Part shown: positions 6,722 through 14,423 of the stretch, one piece after another
How the letters are laid out: each line of letters begins with the position of its first letter
How positions within the stretch are numbered: the first letter of the stretch is position 1
Assembly: GCA_026706595.1 (NCBI GenBank)
Contig: JAPOYL010000011.1
Span: 1-39,955 of the forward strand
Reading direction: 5' to 3'
DNA from: Gammaproteobacteria bacterium
GTDB lineage: Bacteria > Pseudomonadota > Gammaproteobacteria > UBA4575
DNA: 39,955 bases
Notes under the pieces: generated by a model
What the model was told of the DNA's origin: nothing
Seen by the model: the letters and a program-made list of their open reading frames with translations, nothing else
The model's database searches: none
Program-made: the position numbers and the translations under genes

Positions 6722-6729
6722 ATTTCATA

Positions 6730-7992
6730 ATGGCCGATACGAATCATCCCACTCCTATGCTTGATGACCTGGAAAAGGGTCCGTGGCCGAGTTTCGTTTC
6801 CGGCATCAAGCGTCTGCGCGACAAACATGACGATGAACGAATCCGTGGCGTGGCCAACTCCTTGCTGGGCCAACTGGAACACTCCTACGAGACGCGCAAA
6901 GGCTACTGGAAGGGGGGTACGGTTTCGGTGTTCGGGTACGGAAGTGGAATCATTCCTCGTTTTTCCGAGGTAGGTTCGGCGTTTCCCGAATCCAAGGAGT
7001 TCCACACCCTGCGGGTTCAGCCCCCTGCAGGAAACTATTACACGACGGACATGCTGCGACAGCTTGGATCAAGCTGGGAGAAATGGGGTTCCGGGCTGGT
7101 GACCTTTCATGGACAAACCGGGAACATTATGTTTATCGGCGCCACGACGGAAAATACGCAGCACTTTTTTGATGAGATCAATGATTACGGATGGGACTTG
7201 GGAGGCGCAGGGCCCTGCGTGCGCACCGGACAGTCCTGTGTAGGCTCGGCACGGTGCGAGATGTCCAACGCGGACGAAATGAAAATTCACCGAACCCTGC
7301 TTAACAACTTCACCGACGATGTCCATCGTCCTGCATTGCCCTACAAATTCAAATTCAAGGTATCCGGATGCCCGAACGATTGCATGAATTCGATCGAGCG
7401 GTCGGACTTTTCCATTATCGGCACGTGGCGTGACGACATGAAAGTGGATCAGGACGAAGTCAAGAAATTCGTGAAACGCAAGGGTCGCCAATACGTGATC
7501 GATAACGTGATCACCCGGTGTCCGACCAAGGCCCTTACCCTGAAAGATGATGACACTCTGGAGGTCAACAACGAGGACTGCGTTCGTTGCATGCACTGCC
7601 TGAACGTGATGGTGAAAGCGTTGTCGCCCGGAGATGATCGAGGAGTCACCATACTCATCGGGGGCAAGCGTACCCTCAAGATCGGTGACCTGATGGGAAC
7701 CGTGGTGGTGCCGTTCATGAAGCTCGACACCGAAGAGGATTACGAGAGACTGGTCGAAATAGCCGAGGAAACCATTGATTTCTGGGCAGAGAACGGTCTG
7801 GAGCATGAGCGATGCGGAGAAATGATCGAGCGCATCGGTCTTGTCAATTTCCTGGAAGGGATCGGCATTGAAGTGGATCCCAACATGGTCAACGAGCCGC
7901 GCCAGAGTTCCTATCTGCGTACCGACGGCTGGGACGAAGAAGCCGAGAAGTGGTTCCAGAGGAAGGCCGAGCAGCAGGCGGCTGCAGGCTAG
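6730..7992 (+). CDS. dsrA: reverse dissimilatory sulfite reductase, alpha subunit
   Basis: DsrA forms the cytoplasmic alpha2beta2 siroheme enzyme with DsrB. In sulfur oxidisers it turns DsrC-bound sulfane sulfur into sulfite. The length (420 residues) is normal. The siroheme-[4Fe-4S] ligands are present as C-x5-C (Cys170, Cys176 in CVGSARCEMSN) and C-x3-C (Cys214, Cys218 in SGCPNDCMNSIERSDF). The inserted ferredoxin domain has Cys264 and Cys284/287/290 (CVRCMHC). The downstream dsrEFH genes and the dsrL in the window mark the oxidative form. It is the first gene of the operon, 63 bp before dsrB, and probably controlled by the palindrome and promoter upstream. Confidence 0.97.
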   Translation: MADTNHPTPMLDDLEKGPWPSFVSGIKRLRDKHDDERIRGVANSLLGQLEHSYETRKGYWKGGTVSVFGYGSGIIPRFSEVGSAFPESKEFHTLRVQPPAGNYYTTDMLRQLGSSWEKWGSGLVTFHGQTGNIMFIGATTENTQHFFDEINDYGWDLGGAGPCVRTGQSCVGSARCEMSNADEMKIHRTLLNNFTDDVHRPALPYKFKFKVSGCPNDCMNSIERSDFSIIGTWRDDMKVDQDEVKKFVKRKGRQYVIDNVITRCPTKALTLKDDDTLEVNNEDCVRCMHCLNVMVKALSPGDDRGVTILIGGKRTLKIGDLMGTVVVPFMKLDTEEDYERLVEIAEETIDFWAENGLEHERCGEMIERIGLVNFLEGIGIEVDPNMVNEPRQSSYLRTDGWDEEAEKWFQRKAEQQAAAG

Positions 7993-8055
7993 CCCCTGCG
8001 GTCCTGCCGTACACATCTTTTCAAAGCATCAGGCTACAAAGTTTAGGAGAACATA

Positions 8056-9129
8056 ATGGCGCAGCAGCATCGCCCACCCATTGAGTCAGGTTGCCCGGAC
8101 GGATTCCAGTACATGCATCCTGTGATGCGTAAAAATTACGGGGCTTGGGATTATCATGAGCACCCGCGTCCAGGCGTTCTGCTGCATGTGGCTGATAACG
8201 GGGATCGCATCTGGACCGTGCGTGCAGGAACGCAACGTATCCTGGACGTTTTCACCCTGCGCAAGCTCTGTGAGATTGGCGACGAATTTGCGGAAGGCTA
8301 CGTGCGCTTTACGATCCGCAGCAACATCGAATACATGGTGGCGGATGGCTCCAAAGTCCAGCCGCTGATCGATGCCCTGGAAGAGGAAGGTTTTGTGGTT
8401 GGCGGAACGAAGAATTCCGTGGCCATGATTTCACATACACAAGGCTGGCTGCATTGTGATATCCCCGGTACGGATGCCTCAGGTGTGGTCAAGGCCATGA
8501 TGGACGAGTTGATCGATGAGTTCCGTGAGAACAACATGCCCAACCGGGTGCACATCACGACCTCCTGTTGCCAGATCAATTGTGGTGGCCAGGGGGATAT
8601 TGCGATCAATGTACAGCATACCAAGCCGCCGAAAATCAACCATGACCTGGTCTCCAATGTTTGTGAGCGCCCATCCGTCGTTGCACGTTGCCCGGTGGCT
8701 GCGATTCGCCCTGCTCTGGTGAACGGCAAGCCGTCACTTGAGGTCGACGAGAAAAAATGCATTTGCTGCGGGGCCTGTTACCCGCCTTGCCCGCCCATGC
8801 AGATCAATGATGCCGAGCACAGTCAGCTTGCGATCTGGGTGGGAGGCAATCACAGTAATGCACGCGGCAAGCCCACCTTCCAGAAACTGGTGGCAGCGGG
8901 CATTCCCAACAACCCCCCGCGCTGGCCGGAAGCGACCGCAGTGGTCAAGCAAATCCTGCGGGCCTACCGTGATGGCGCCAGGGACTGGGAGCGTATCAAT
9001 GACTGGATTGAACGTATCGGCTGGCCACGGTTTTTTGAGAGCACGGGACTTCCCTTTACCAAATTCCACATCGATAACTGGCGTGGTGCGCGCAGGAGCC
9101 TGAATTCTTCGGCTCATATCCGCTTCTAG
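8056..9129 (+). CDS. dsrB: reverse dissimilatory sulfite reductase, beta subunit
   Basis: DsrB (357 residues) is the partner of DsrA and carries the catalytic siroheme in characterised enzymes. The signature TSCCQINCGGQGDIAI supplies the cluster cysteines (Cys171, Cys172, Cys176). The ferredoxin domain has CICCGACYPPCP (Cys235-Cys245) with a further cysteine in RCPVAAI. The C-terminal part (RIGWPRFFESTGLPFTKFHI) is typical of DsrB. A TTTAGGAG ribosome site precedes the ATG. It is followed by dsrE after 15 bp, in one operon. Confidence 0.97.
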   Translation: MAQQHRPPIESGCPDGFQYMHPVMRKNYGAWDYHEHPRPGVLLHVADNGDRIWTVRAGTQRILDVFTLRKLCEIGDEFAEGYVRFTIRSNIEYMVADGSKVQPLIDALEEEGFVVGGTKNSVAMISHTQGWLHCDIPGTDASGVVKAMMDELIDEFRENNMPNRVHITTSCCQINCGGQGDIAINVQHTKPPKINHDLVSNVCERPSVVARCPVAAIRPALVNGKPSLEVDEKKCICCGACYPPCPPMQINDAEHSQLAIWVGGNHSNARGKPTFQKLVAAGIPNNPPRWPEATAVVKQILRAYRDGARDWERINDWIERIGWPRFFESTGLPFTKFHIDNWRGARRSLNSSAHIRF

Positions 9130-9144
9130 GTATGAGGGCGCAGT

Positions 9145-9537
9145 GTGAAGTTTGGAATTGTGATTAATGAAGGACCGTATACGCACCAAGCATCTGATTC
9201 GGCCCTTCAATTTGTAAAAGCTGCCCTGCACAAGGGGCATGAGATCTTCCGCGTCTTTTTCTATCACGACGGAGTCAATAACGGCACCAGCCTGGGTGTG
9301 CCGCCCCAGGATGACCGCAATCTCACCCTGGAATGGTCGGGCCTGGCCGAAAAGCATGACTTGGACCTGGTTGTGTGTGTGGCTGCCGCGCAGCGCCGCG
9401 GGATTCTCGATGAAGATGAAATGGGGCGACATGGCAAAAGCGCAAACAATCTGGCACCGGGCTTTCGTATCTCAGGTCTGGGACAACTCATCGAAGCCGG
9501 GATTCAGGCAGACCGTCTGGTCACATTCGGAGACTGA
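9145..9537 (+). CDS. dsrE: sulfur-relay protein DsrE
   Basis: DsrE is the persulfide-carrying subunit of the cytoplasmic DsrE2F2H2 complex, which hands sulfur to DsrC. The 130-residue protein has the TusD-like fold pattern. The active cysteine is Cys78 in DLVVCVAAAQRRG, the same number as in Allochromatium vinosum. The start is GTG with GAGGG just upstream. Its presence with DsrF and DsrH is the accepted genetic mark of an oxidative Dsr pathway. Confidence 0.95.
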   Translation: MKFGIVINEGPYTHQASDSALQFVKAALHKGHEIFRVFFYHDGVNNGTSLGVPPQDDRNLTLEWSGLAEKHDLDLVVCVAAAQRRGILDEDEMGRHGKSANNLAPGFRISGLGQLIEAGIQADRLVTFGD

Positions 9538-9555
9538 TTTTCTAGGGGATGTCTG

Positions 9556-9975
9556 ATGGAAAACGGCGAGGGTGTAGTTAAGAAATTCTGTTATATCAAC
9601 CGCAAGGCCCCATATGGAACAATCTATGCGCTGGAATCCCTGGAGGTCGTGCTGATCGCGGCCGCGTTTGACCAGGACATCAGCCTGGTGTTTGCAGACG
9701 ATGGCATATACCAGCTCACCAAGGGGCAGGACACCGACGGCATCGGCATGAAGAACTTTTCCAAGACCTACACGGCACTTGGGGACTACGACATCAAGAA
9801 GGTATATGTTGAGAAGGAGTCTCTGGAAGAGCGCGGCTTGTCTGCCGAGGATCTTCAGGCGCTGAAATACGAGGATGAGGACGACGACTGGGCAGAAAAG
9901 GACTCGTTGTTTGTCGTTGGGCGTGAAGAGCTGGCCAAAATCATTGATGAACAGGATGTGATACTGAGTTTCTGA
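9556..9975 (+). CDS. dsrF: sulfur-relay protein DsrF
   Basis: DsrF (139 residues) is the TusC-like subunit of DsrEFH. The family start is recognisable (KKFCYINRKAPYGTIYALESLEVVLIAAAF), with FADDGIYQL in the middle. No active-site cysteine equivalent to that of DsrE is present, as in the characterised complex. The C-terminal half is strongly acidic (YEDEDDDWAEKD), a slightly exaggerated version of the family pattern. It sits between dsrE (18-bp gap) and dsrH (8-bp gap). Confidence 0.94.
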   Translation: MENGEGVVKKFCYINRKAPYGTIYALESLEVVLIAAAFDQDISLVFADDGIYQLTKGQDTDGIGMKNFSKTYTALGDYDIKKVYVEKESLEERGLSAEDLQALKYEDEDDDWAEKDSLFVVGREELAKIIDEQDVILSF

Positions 9976-9983
9976 CCTCTGCC

Positions 9984-10292
9984 ATGGCAACCCTACACAC
10001 CGTAAATAAATCCCCGTTTGAACGTAACGCACTGGAATCCTGTTTGCGCCTTGCCAAGGCGGGAAGTTCCGTACTTCTGTTTGAGGATGGTGTAATCGGT
10101 GCCATGCGCGACACAAGATTCAGTGAAAAAATCACCCAGGCGATGGGCGATTTTTCATTTTATGTCCTGGGGCCGGATATCAAGGCCCGCGGACTGAGCA
10201 ATGACAAGGTAATCGATGGGATCCAGGTAGTCGATTATAATGGCTTTGTGGATTTGACGACGGAACACGATACCGTTCAGTCGTGGCTGTGA
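9984..10292 (+). CDS. dsrH: sulfur-relay protein DsrH
   Basis: DsrH (102 residues) is the TusB-like third subunit of the DsrEFH hexamer. The conserved cysteine is Cys20 in NALESCLRLAKAGSSVLLFEDGV. The ending with a buried tryptophan (HDTVQSWL) is family-like. It lies 38 bp before dsrC and almost certainly shares the same message. Confidence 0.94.
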   Translation: MATLHTVNKSPFERNALESCLRLAKAGSSVLLFEDGVIGAMRDTRFSEKITQAMGDFSFYVLGPDIKARGLSNDKVIDGIQVVDYNGFVDLTTEHDTVQSWL

Positions 10293-10330
10293 AATTTGTT
10301 TAACGAACGCGAGAAAATGAGGAGATTTGC

Positions 10331-10663
10331 ATGGCTTTAGAAGTAAATGGCAAGTCCTTTGAGACTGATGAAGAAGGGTATTTGGCCAACCTGAATGACT
10401 GGCAGCCGGAACTGGCAGATGCGATGGCGGAGGCGGACGGTGCCGAGCTGGGGGAAAATCACTGGGAGGTGATTAACTTTCTGCGCTCGTACTATGAAGA
10501 GTACCAGATTGCTCCCGCAGTGCGTGTCCTGACCAAGGCAATTGGCAAGAAACTGGGCAAGGACAAGGGTAACAGCAAGTATTTGTATGAGTTGTTTCCT
10601 TACGGCCCTGCGAAGCAGGCGTGTAAGTACGCGGGCCTGCCCAAGCCAACGGGTTGCGTGTAG
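10331..10663 (+). CDS. dsrC: canonical DsrC, sulfur carrier with two redox cysteines
   Basis: DsrC carries the sulfur atom between DsrEFH, DsrAB and the DsrMKJOP membrane complex. The 110-residue protein ends in the classic arm KQACKYAGLPKPTGCV. Its two cysteines are Cys98 and Cys109, separated by ten residues, and can form the intramolecular disulfide or trisulfide. The core KYLYELFPYGP and NHWEVINFLR is standard. A GAGGAG ribosome site lies before the ATG. It is the only one of the three family members in this window able to do the full redox cycle. Confidence 0.97.
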   Translation: MALEVNGKSFETDEEGYLANLNDWQPELADAMAEADGAELGENHWEVINFLRSYYEEYQIAPAVRVLTKAIGKKLGKDKGNSKYLYELFPYGPAKQACKYAGLPKPTGCV

Positions 10664-10770
10664 GTATACTGAGCCCTGACAAGGGAAATGGCTGAAAGGT
10701 AAAGCCGCCTTTCTTCTTTGCATCGGGACCATGTTCATGCCGGGTGTGAAGGGCCAAGAAACCTTGATAG
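10664..10770 (+). other. dsrC-dsrM spacer with small hairpin
   Basis: This is the longest gap inside the operon. GAAAGG (10694-10699) can pair with CCTTTC (10708-10713) over an 8-nt loop, followed by a short pyrimidine stretch without a long T run. It could stabilise the 3' end of a dsrC message or partly terminate transcription, allowing more dsrC than dsrM mRNA. The stem is short, so this is tentative. Confidence 0.35.
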
Positions 10771-11511
10771 ATGTCAGTCATAACGATCGTCTTTGCAGTC
10801 CTTTTTTATGTGGCTACTGCCATATTGCTGGTTTTTACTGCACATAAAATCTGGCAGTACGCCAAAACACCCGCACCTCTGAAAATACCCACAACGCCCG
10901 CGCCTACTACGCGCAGCGGCGTTGTGTTCCGGATGATCAAGGAACTCACGATATTCGAAAGCCTGTTCAAGTCGAGCAAGTGGACCTGGCTGTTTGGGTG
11001 GATGTTTCATTTCGGACTGCTTTTGGTCCTGCTAAGGCATTTGCGTTACTTCACAGACCCGGTCTGGGGCTGGGTGGTCTTTTTGCAGCCGTTTGGCAAA
11101 TATGCCGCCTTCATGATGCTGGCGGGCCTGGCCGGGTTATGGGCCAGAAGAATTTTCGTAGACCGTGTTCGCTACATCTCTGCGCCCTCGGATCACCTCA
11201 TGCTGTTGCTGCTGATTGCAATCGGGGTCACCGGCGCACTGATGACCTTTGTGGAGCACACCGACATCGTTGCACTAAAGGCGTTTTTCCTGGGCCTTTT
11301 CGTGTTCAACTGGTCTGCGTTGCCTCCTGACCCGATCCTGATCGTGCATTTGAGCCTGGTGATCCTGTTGATGGTCATTTTCCCGTTCAGCAAGCTTTTG
11401 CATGCTCCGGGTGTGTTCTTCAGCCCTACCCGGAACCAGGTGGACAATCCTCGTGAACGTCGCCACGTAGCGGACTGGGCTACGAGGCTTGAGTCAACGA
11501 AGACAGGTTAG
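10771..11511 (+). CDS. dsrM: DsrM, membrane cytochrome b subunit of DsrMKJOP
   Basis: DsrM (246 residues) is a NarI-like integral membrane protein that binds two b hemes and exchanges electrons with quinone. About five to six hydrophobic segments are visible, starting with SVITIVFAVLFYVATAILLV. Histidines within or near them (HFGLLLVLLRHLRY, IVHLSLVILL, LLHAPGVFF) are the likely heme ligands. The C-terminus is polar and cytoplasmic. The ATG has only a weak ribosome site. dsrK starts 2 bp after the stop, as expected for a tight DsrMK unit. Confidence 0.94.
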   Translation: MSVITIVFAVLFYVATAILLVFTAHKIWQYAKTPAPLKIPTTPAPTTRSGVVFRMIKELTIFESLFKSSKWTWLFGWMFHFGLLLVLLRHLRYFTDPVWGWVVFLQPFGKYAAFMMLAGLAGLWARRIFVDRVRYISAPSDHLMLLLLIAIGVTGALMTFVEHTDIVALKAFFLGLFVFNWSALPPDPILIVHLSLVILLMVIFPFSKLLHAPGVFFSPTRNQVDNPRERRHVADWATRLESTKTG

Positions 11512-11513
11512 CC

Positions 11514-13067
11514 ATGGCTGCTGCAGAATTTGAAACTCCGAAGATCAGGGAGTATCCGATAATTCCCCGTTTGCAGGAAGGCGTCATGGCACACAGCAAG
11601 CCGTATGTGGCCAAGCCTGACTTCCAGGAAAAACTCGGCTATCCGGGTGAGTTGGTCGATAACTGGAAAGAAGTTGCCATTGAAAAGATGGGCGAACTCA
11701 CGGGCAAGTACCGTTCGCTGCAGGTATTTCTGGATTCCTGTGTCAAGTGTGGCGCCTGTACGGACAAATGCCACTACTACCTGGGCACGTCTGACCCGAA
11801 AAACATGCCGGTGGCACGCCAGGATTTGTTCCGCAAAGTGTACCGGCGCTACTACACGCTTTCCGGCAAGCTATTTCCAAAGCTTGTGGGCGCTGAGGAC
11901 TTGACCGAGGAAGTCCTGGATGACTGGTACAGCTATTTTCATCAATGTTCACAGTGCAGGCGGTGTTCCGTGTATTGCCCCTATGGGATTGACACTGCAG
12001 AAATCTCCATGGCCGCACGTGAGGTCATGGATGCTGTAGGCAAGGGACAGAAATACTGCAACGAGATCATCGGCAAGGTCCACGTGATCGGCAACAATCT
12101 GGGCCTGCCTGAGCCGGCCCTGGCGGACACGCTGGAAGGGCTGGAAGAGGACGTTGAAGAGGAAACCGGTGTTCAGGTCCGCTTCCCCCTGGATGAGAAA
12201 GGTGCCGAAGTGTTGCTGGTAACCCCGTCTGCCGATTTTTTTGCAGAGCCACATATTGACGGGCTGATCGGTTATGCAAAAGTGTTTCATCAGGCAGGCA
12301 TATCCTGGACACTGAGTTCATACGCCAGTGAAGCCGCAAACTTTGGCATGTTCATTGGCAGCTATGAGAACATGCAAAAACTCGCCTTGCGGATTCGCCA
12401 GGCCGCACTGGACCTGGGTGTGAAGCGGATTGTATTTGGCGAATGCGGGCATGCCTGGCGGGTGGCCTATTCTTTTCTGAACACCCTGGCCGGCCCCTTT
12501 GACTTCCTTGACCCGGATTATCCTGTACCACAGCATATCTGCGAGGTGACGCACGGCCTGATCGAGCAAGGGAAGCTAACCCTTGACCCGTCACAAAATG
12601 ACGACATGGTGCTCACCTACCATGATTCCTGCAATGTGGCACGCGCATCCCGTATGGGAGACAGGCCGGGTGGCCAGTTTGAAATCCCGAGAGAGGTGAT
12701 CAGGTCCGTATGTAACCACTATGTAGACATGCCAAGCTACTCCATTGGTGAAGGTACCTATTGTTGCGGCGGCGGCGGCGGATTGCTGACCGATGACTTG
12801 ATCGAGTTGCGCGTCAAAGGCGCGTTGCCGCGTATGGAAGCCCTCAAGAATGTTGTCGATGATTACGGTGTGACCCACATGGCAGCGATGTGTGCGATCT
12901 GCAAAAGCCAGTTTTCCAAAGTGTTCCCGTACTATGATTTCCAGATGGATCAGGTCGTCAGTGTGCACCAGCTTGTGGGCAATGCGATCGTACTGCAGCC
13001 TGAAGAGGAAAATCGGTCAGAGGCAGATCAATCAGAGGAAGCGCAGGATCAGGCTGAAGCTGCCTGA
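11514..13067 (+). CDS. dsrK: DsrK, HdrD-like iron-sulfur subunit of DsrMKJOP
   Basis: DsrK (517 residues) is the cytoplasmic catalytic subunit thought to oxidise or reduce DsrC thiols. Two [4Fe-4S] motifs lie at Cys76/79/82/86 (CVKCGACTDKC) and Cys145/148/151/155 (CSQCRRCSVYCP). The C-terminal half has the heterodisulfide-reductase CCG type features. These are FGECGHAWR, TYHDSCNVARASR and GTYCCGGGGG, with AAMCAICKSQF near the end, and they could hold a non-cubane cluster. The tail is glutamate- and glutamine-rich. In the Allochromatium order dsrL would follow here; instead dsrJ follows after about 43 bp. Confidence 0.95.
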   Translation: MAAAEFETPKIREYPIIPRLQEGVMAHSKPYVAKPDFQEKLGYPGELVDNWKEVAIEKMGELTGKYRSLQVFLDSCVKCGACTDKCHYYLGTSDPKNMPVARQDLFRKVYRRYYTLSGKLFPKLVGAEDLTEEVLDDWYSYFHQCSQCRRCSVYCPYGIDTAEISMAAREVMDAVGKGQKYCNEIIGKVHVIGNNLGLPEPALADTLEGLEEDVEEETGVQVRFPLDEKGAEVLLVTPSADFFAEPHIDGLIGYAKVFHQAGISWTLSSYASEAANFGMFIGSYENMQKLALRIRQAALDLGVKRIVFGECGHAWRVAYSFLNTLAGPFDFLDPDYPVPQHICEVTHGLIEQGKLTLDPSQNDDMVLTYHDSCNVARASRMGDRPGGQFEIPREVIRSVCNHYVDMPSYSIGEGTYCCGGGGGLLTDDLIELRVKGALPRMEALKNVVDDYGVTHMAAMCAICKSQFSKVFPYYDFQMDQVVSVHQLVGNAIVLQPEEENRSEADQSEEAQDQAEAA

Positions 13068-13110
13068 GCTAGCTGACCGTTCACCCATGACTGGACCCAA
13101 GTGACGCGCC

Positions 13111-13599
13111 TTGAAAAGGACCCCCGCCCACCGTTTGCCGTTCAGCCTTGCAGGTATTGCAGCTGTCTGCATGCTCATGTTCGGGACCGTTGCAGGTGGC
13201 CCGGAAAACATCCCGCCGCCCAAGGGAAACTACGATGAAGATACTCTTTGTGTGGAGCCTGTTGAGATCATGCGAAGACAGCATTTCGAATACATCCTCG
13301 ATCACAGGGACCTGACAGTGATCGAAGGTATCCGCACAAAAAAGCACAGCCTGATCGGTTGCATTGACTGCCACATCACACCGAACGACGAGGGTGTTTA
13401 TGCGCGCTATTCGCAAGAGACACACTTTTGTGCAAGCTGCCATCAATTTGCCGCGGTGAGCATTGACTGTTTTCAGTGTCATGCCGATCGTCCCGAAGAG
13501 GCGATCCGCAAAGCAATCGGGCCGGATCAGCGTGCACGACGGCCTGCACAGGAGCTTCTTGAGACTCTACAGTTCAGCACTGCTGTCTTCACCAAATGA
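13111..13599 (+). CDS. dsrJ: DsrJ, periplasmic triheme cytochrome c
   Basis: DsrJ (162 residues) is the periplasmic c-type cytochrome of DsrMKJOP. Three heme-binding motifs are visible: CIDCH (84-88), CASCH (107-111) and CFQCH (120-124). An N-terminal signal anchor (KRTPAHRLPF then a hydrophobic stretch to about residue 29) is kept as in the family. Cys47, in DTLCVEP, corresponds to the unusual cysteine heme ligand described in Allochromatium DsrJ. The start appears to be TTG: no in-frame ATG or GTG lies before the signal sequence, and the nearby ATG at 13087 runs into a stop. The ribosome site is weak, suggesting low or coupled expression. Confidence 0.92.
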   Translation: MKRTPAHRLPFSLAGIAAVCMLMFGTVAGGPENIPPPKGNYDEDTLCVEPVEIMRRQHFEYILDHRDLTVIEGIRTKKHSLIGCIDCHITPNDEGVYARYSQETHFCASCHQFAAVSIDCFQCHADRPEEAIRKAIGPDQRARRPAQELLETLQFSTAVFTK

Positions 13600-13620
13600 C
13601 CACTGGGAACCGGAATTGTG

Positions 13621-14379
13621 ATGCGCGATACACCCGATACAACTGAGAAAATCAGCACCGGGCGGCGGCATTTCGCACGGGGTGTGGCAGCCTTGGGAGG
13701 ACTGGCCATCGCTCCGGGTGTCTTTCTGTATCACACCGCTGGTGCGAAGCCCGATGACCAGGCTGTAAGCAGCCAGCAGCGCTGGGGCATGCTGGTCAAT
13801 ACGAATAGTTGTCATGAAGAATGCGACGCATGTGTGACTGCCTGCAATGAGGAAAATGGTGTGTGGAGCCTGGGCCGTCCGGAAACCGACGCCCAGTGGA
13901 TTCGCAAGCTGAACGTCAGGGACCGGCAGACCGGTCACGTTACATCCATGCCGATGATGTGTCAGCACTGCGAACATCCCCCATGTGTTGACGTATGCCC
14001 GACCCGTGCCTCCTTTCGCCGAGAAGACGGAATTGTACTGGTCAACAAGCACACCTGTATCGGTTGCCGATATTGCATGATGGCATGCCCCTACAAGGCG
14101 CGTTCCTTTATCCACGAGCCATTAGAGGATCAACTGCCTCATTCGCCACGGGGCAAGGGATGCGTGGAAAGCTGTACCCTGTGCGTGCACAAGGTGGACC
14201 GGGGAGACAACACTACGGCCTGTGCCGAGGCCTGTGCAGAAGAAGGGCATGATGCACTCTTGTTTGGCGACCTGAACGATCCTGAAAGTGAAATATCAAA
14301 ACGGCTGGAAAAATACGGTGGCACGCAGATCCGTGCTGACCTGGGACTCAACACGGGAGTCCGCTACCAGGGAATTTGA
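13621..14379 (+). CDS. dsrO: DsrO, Tat-exported ferredoxin subunit
   Basis: DsrO (252 residues from the ATG; a GTG directly before it could also start) is the periplasmic iron-sulfur subunit of DsrMKJOP. A twin-arginine signal is visible (TGRRHFARG followed by a hydrophobic run to about residue 40). The mature part has four cysteine clusters of the NrfC/HybA type: CHEECDACVTAC, CQHCEHPPCVDVCP, CIGCRYCMMACP and a split C-x2-C...C-x3-C (CTLC...CAEAC). It lies 21 bp after dsrJ and is followed by dsrP, its membrane partner. Confidence 0.95.
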   Translation: MRDTPDTTEKISTGRRHFARGVAALGGLAIAPGVFLYHTAGAKPDDQAVSSQQRWGMLVNTNSCHEECDACVTACNEENGVWSLGRPETDAQWIRKLNVRDRQTGHVTSMPMMCQHCEHPPCVDVCPTRASFRREDGIVLVNKHTCIGCRYCMMACPYKARSFIHEPLEDQLPHSPRGKGCVESCTLCVHKVDRGDNTTACAEACAEEGHDALLFGDLNDPESEISKRLEKYGGTQIRADLGLNTGVRYQGI

Positions 14380-14423
14380 GATGAGCTTTCCGAAAACCCG
14401 TGATACCGAGTAAAGCTGCAGGC

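Larger units (their letters stand above)
6399..6729. promoter_or_regulatory. divergent control region between the dioxygenase string and dsrA
   Basis: This 331-bp stretch must hold the promoters of both transcripts. Toward dsrA, a candidate -35 TTGCCA (6637-6642) is followed 18 nt later by a poor -10, TTAATA (6661-6666); TACACT (6656-6661) is an alternative -10 without a good -35. The part at 6507-6543 has GTTATC and GATAAC half-sites plus TATC-rich sequence that could bind a regulator. The promoter picks are weak; the role as control region follows from the gene layout. Confidence 0.5.

Noticed and set aside
3880-6730. CRISPR array near the Cas6-like gene
   Set aside because: I looked for regularly spaced direct repeats of 25-40 bp in the gaps here and elsewhere in the window and found none.
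7069-8016. Long minus-strand open frame opposite dsrA (315 codons)
   Set aside because: It is the mirror of DsrA codons; histidine- and valine-rich without any recognisable motif.
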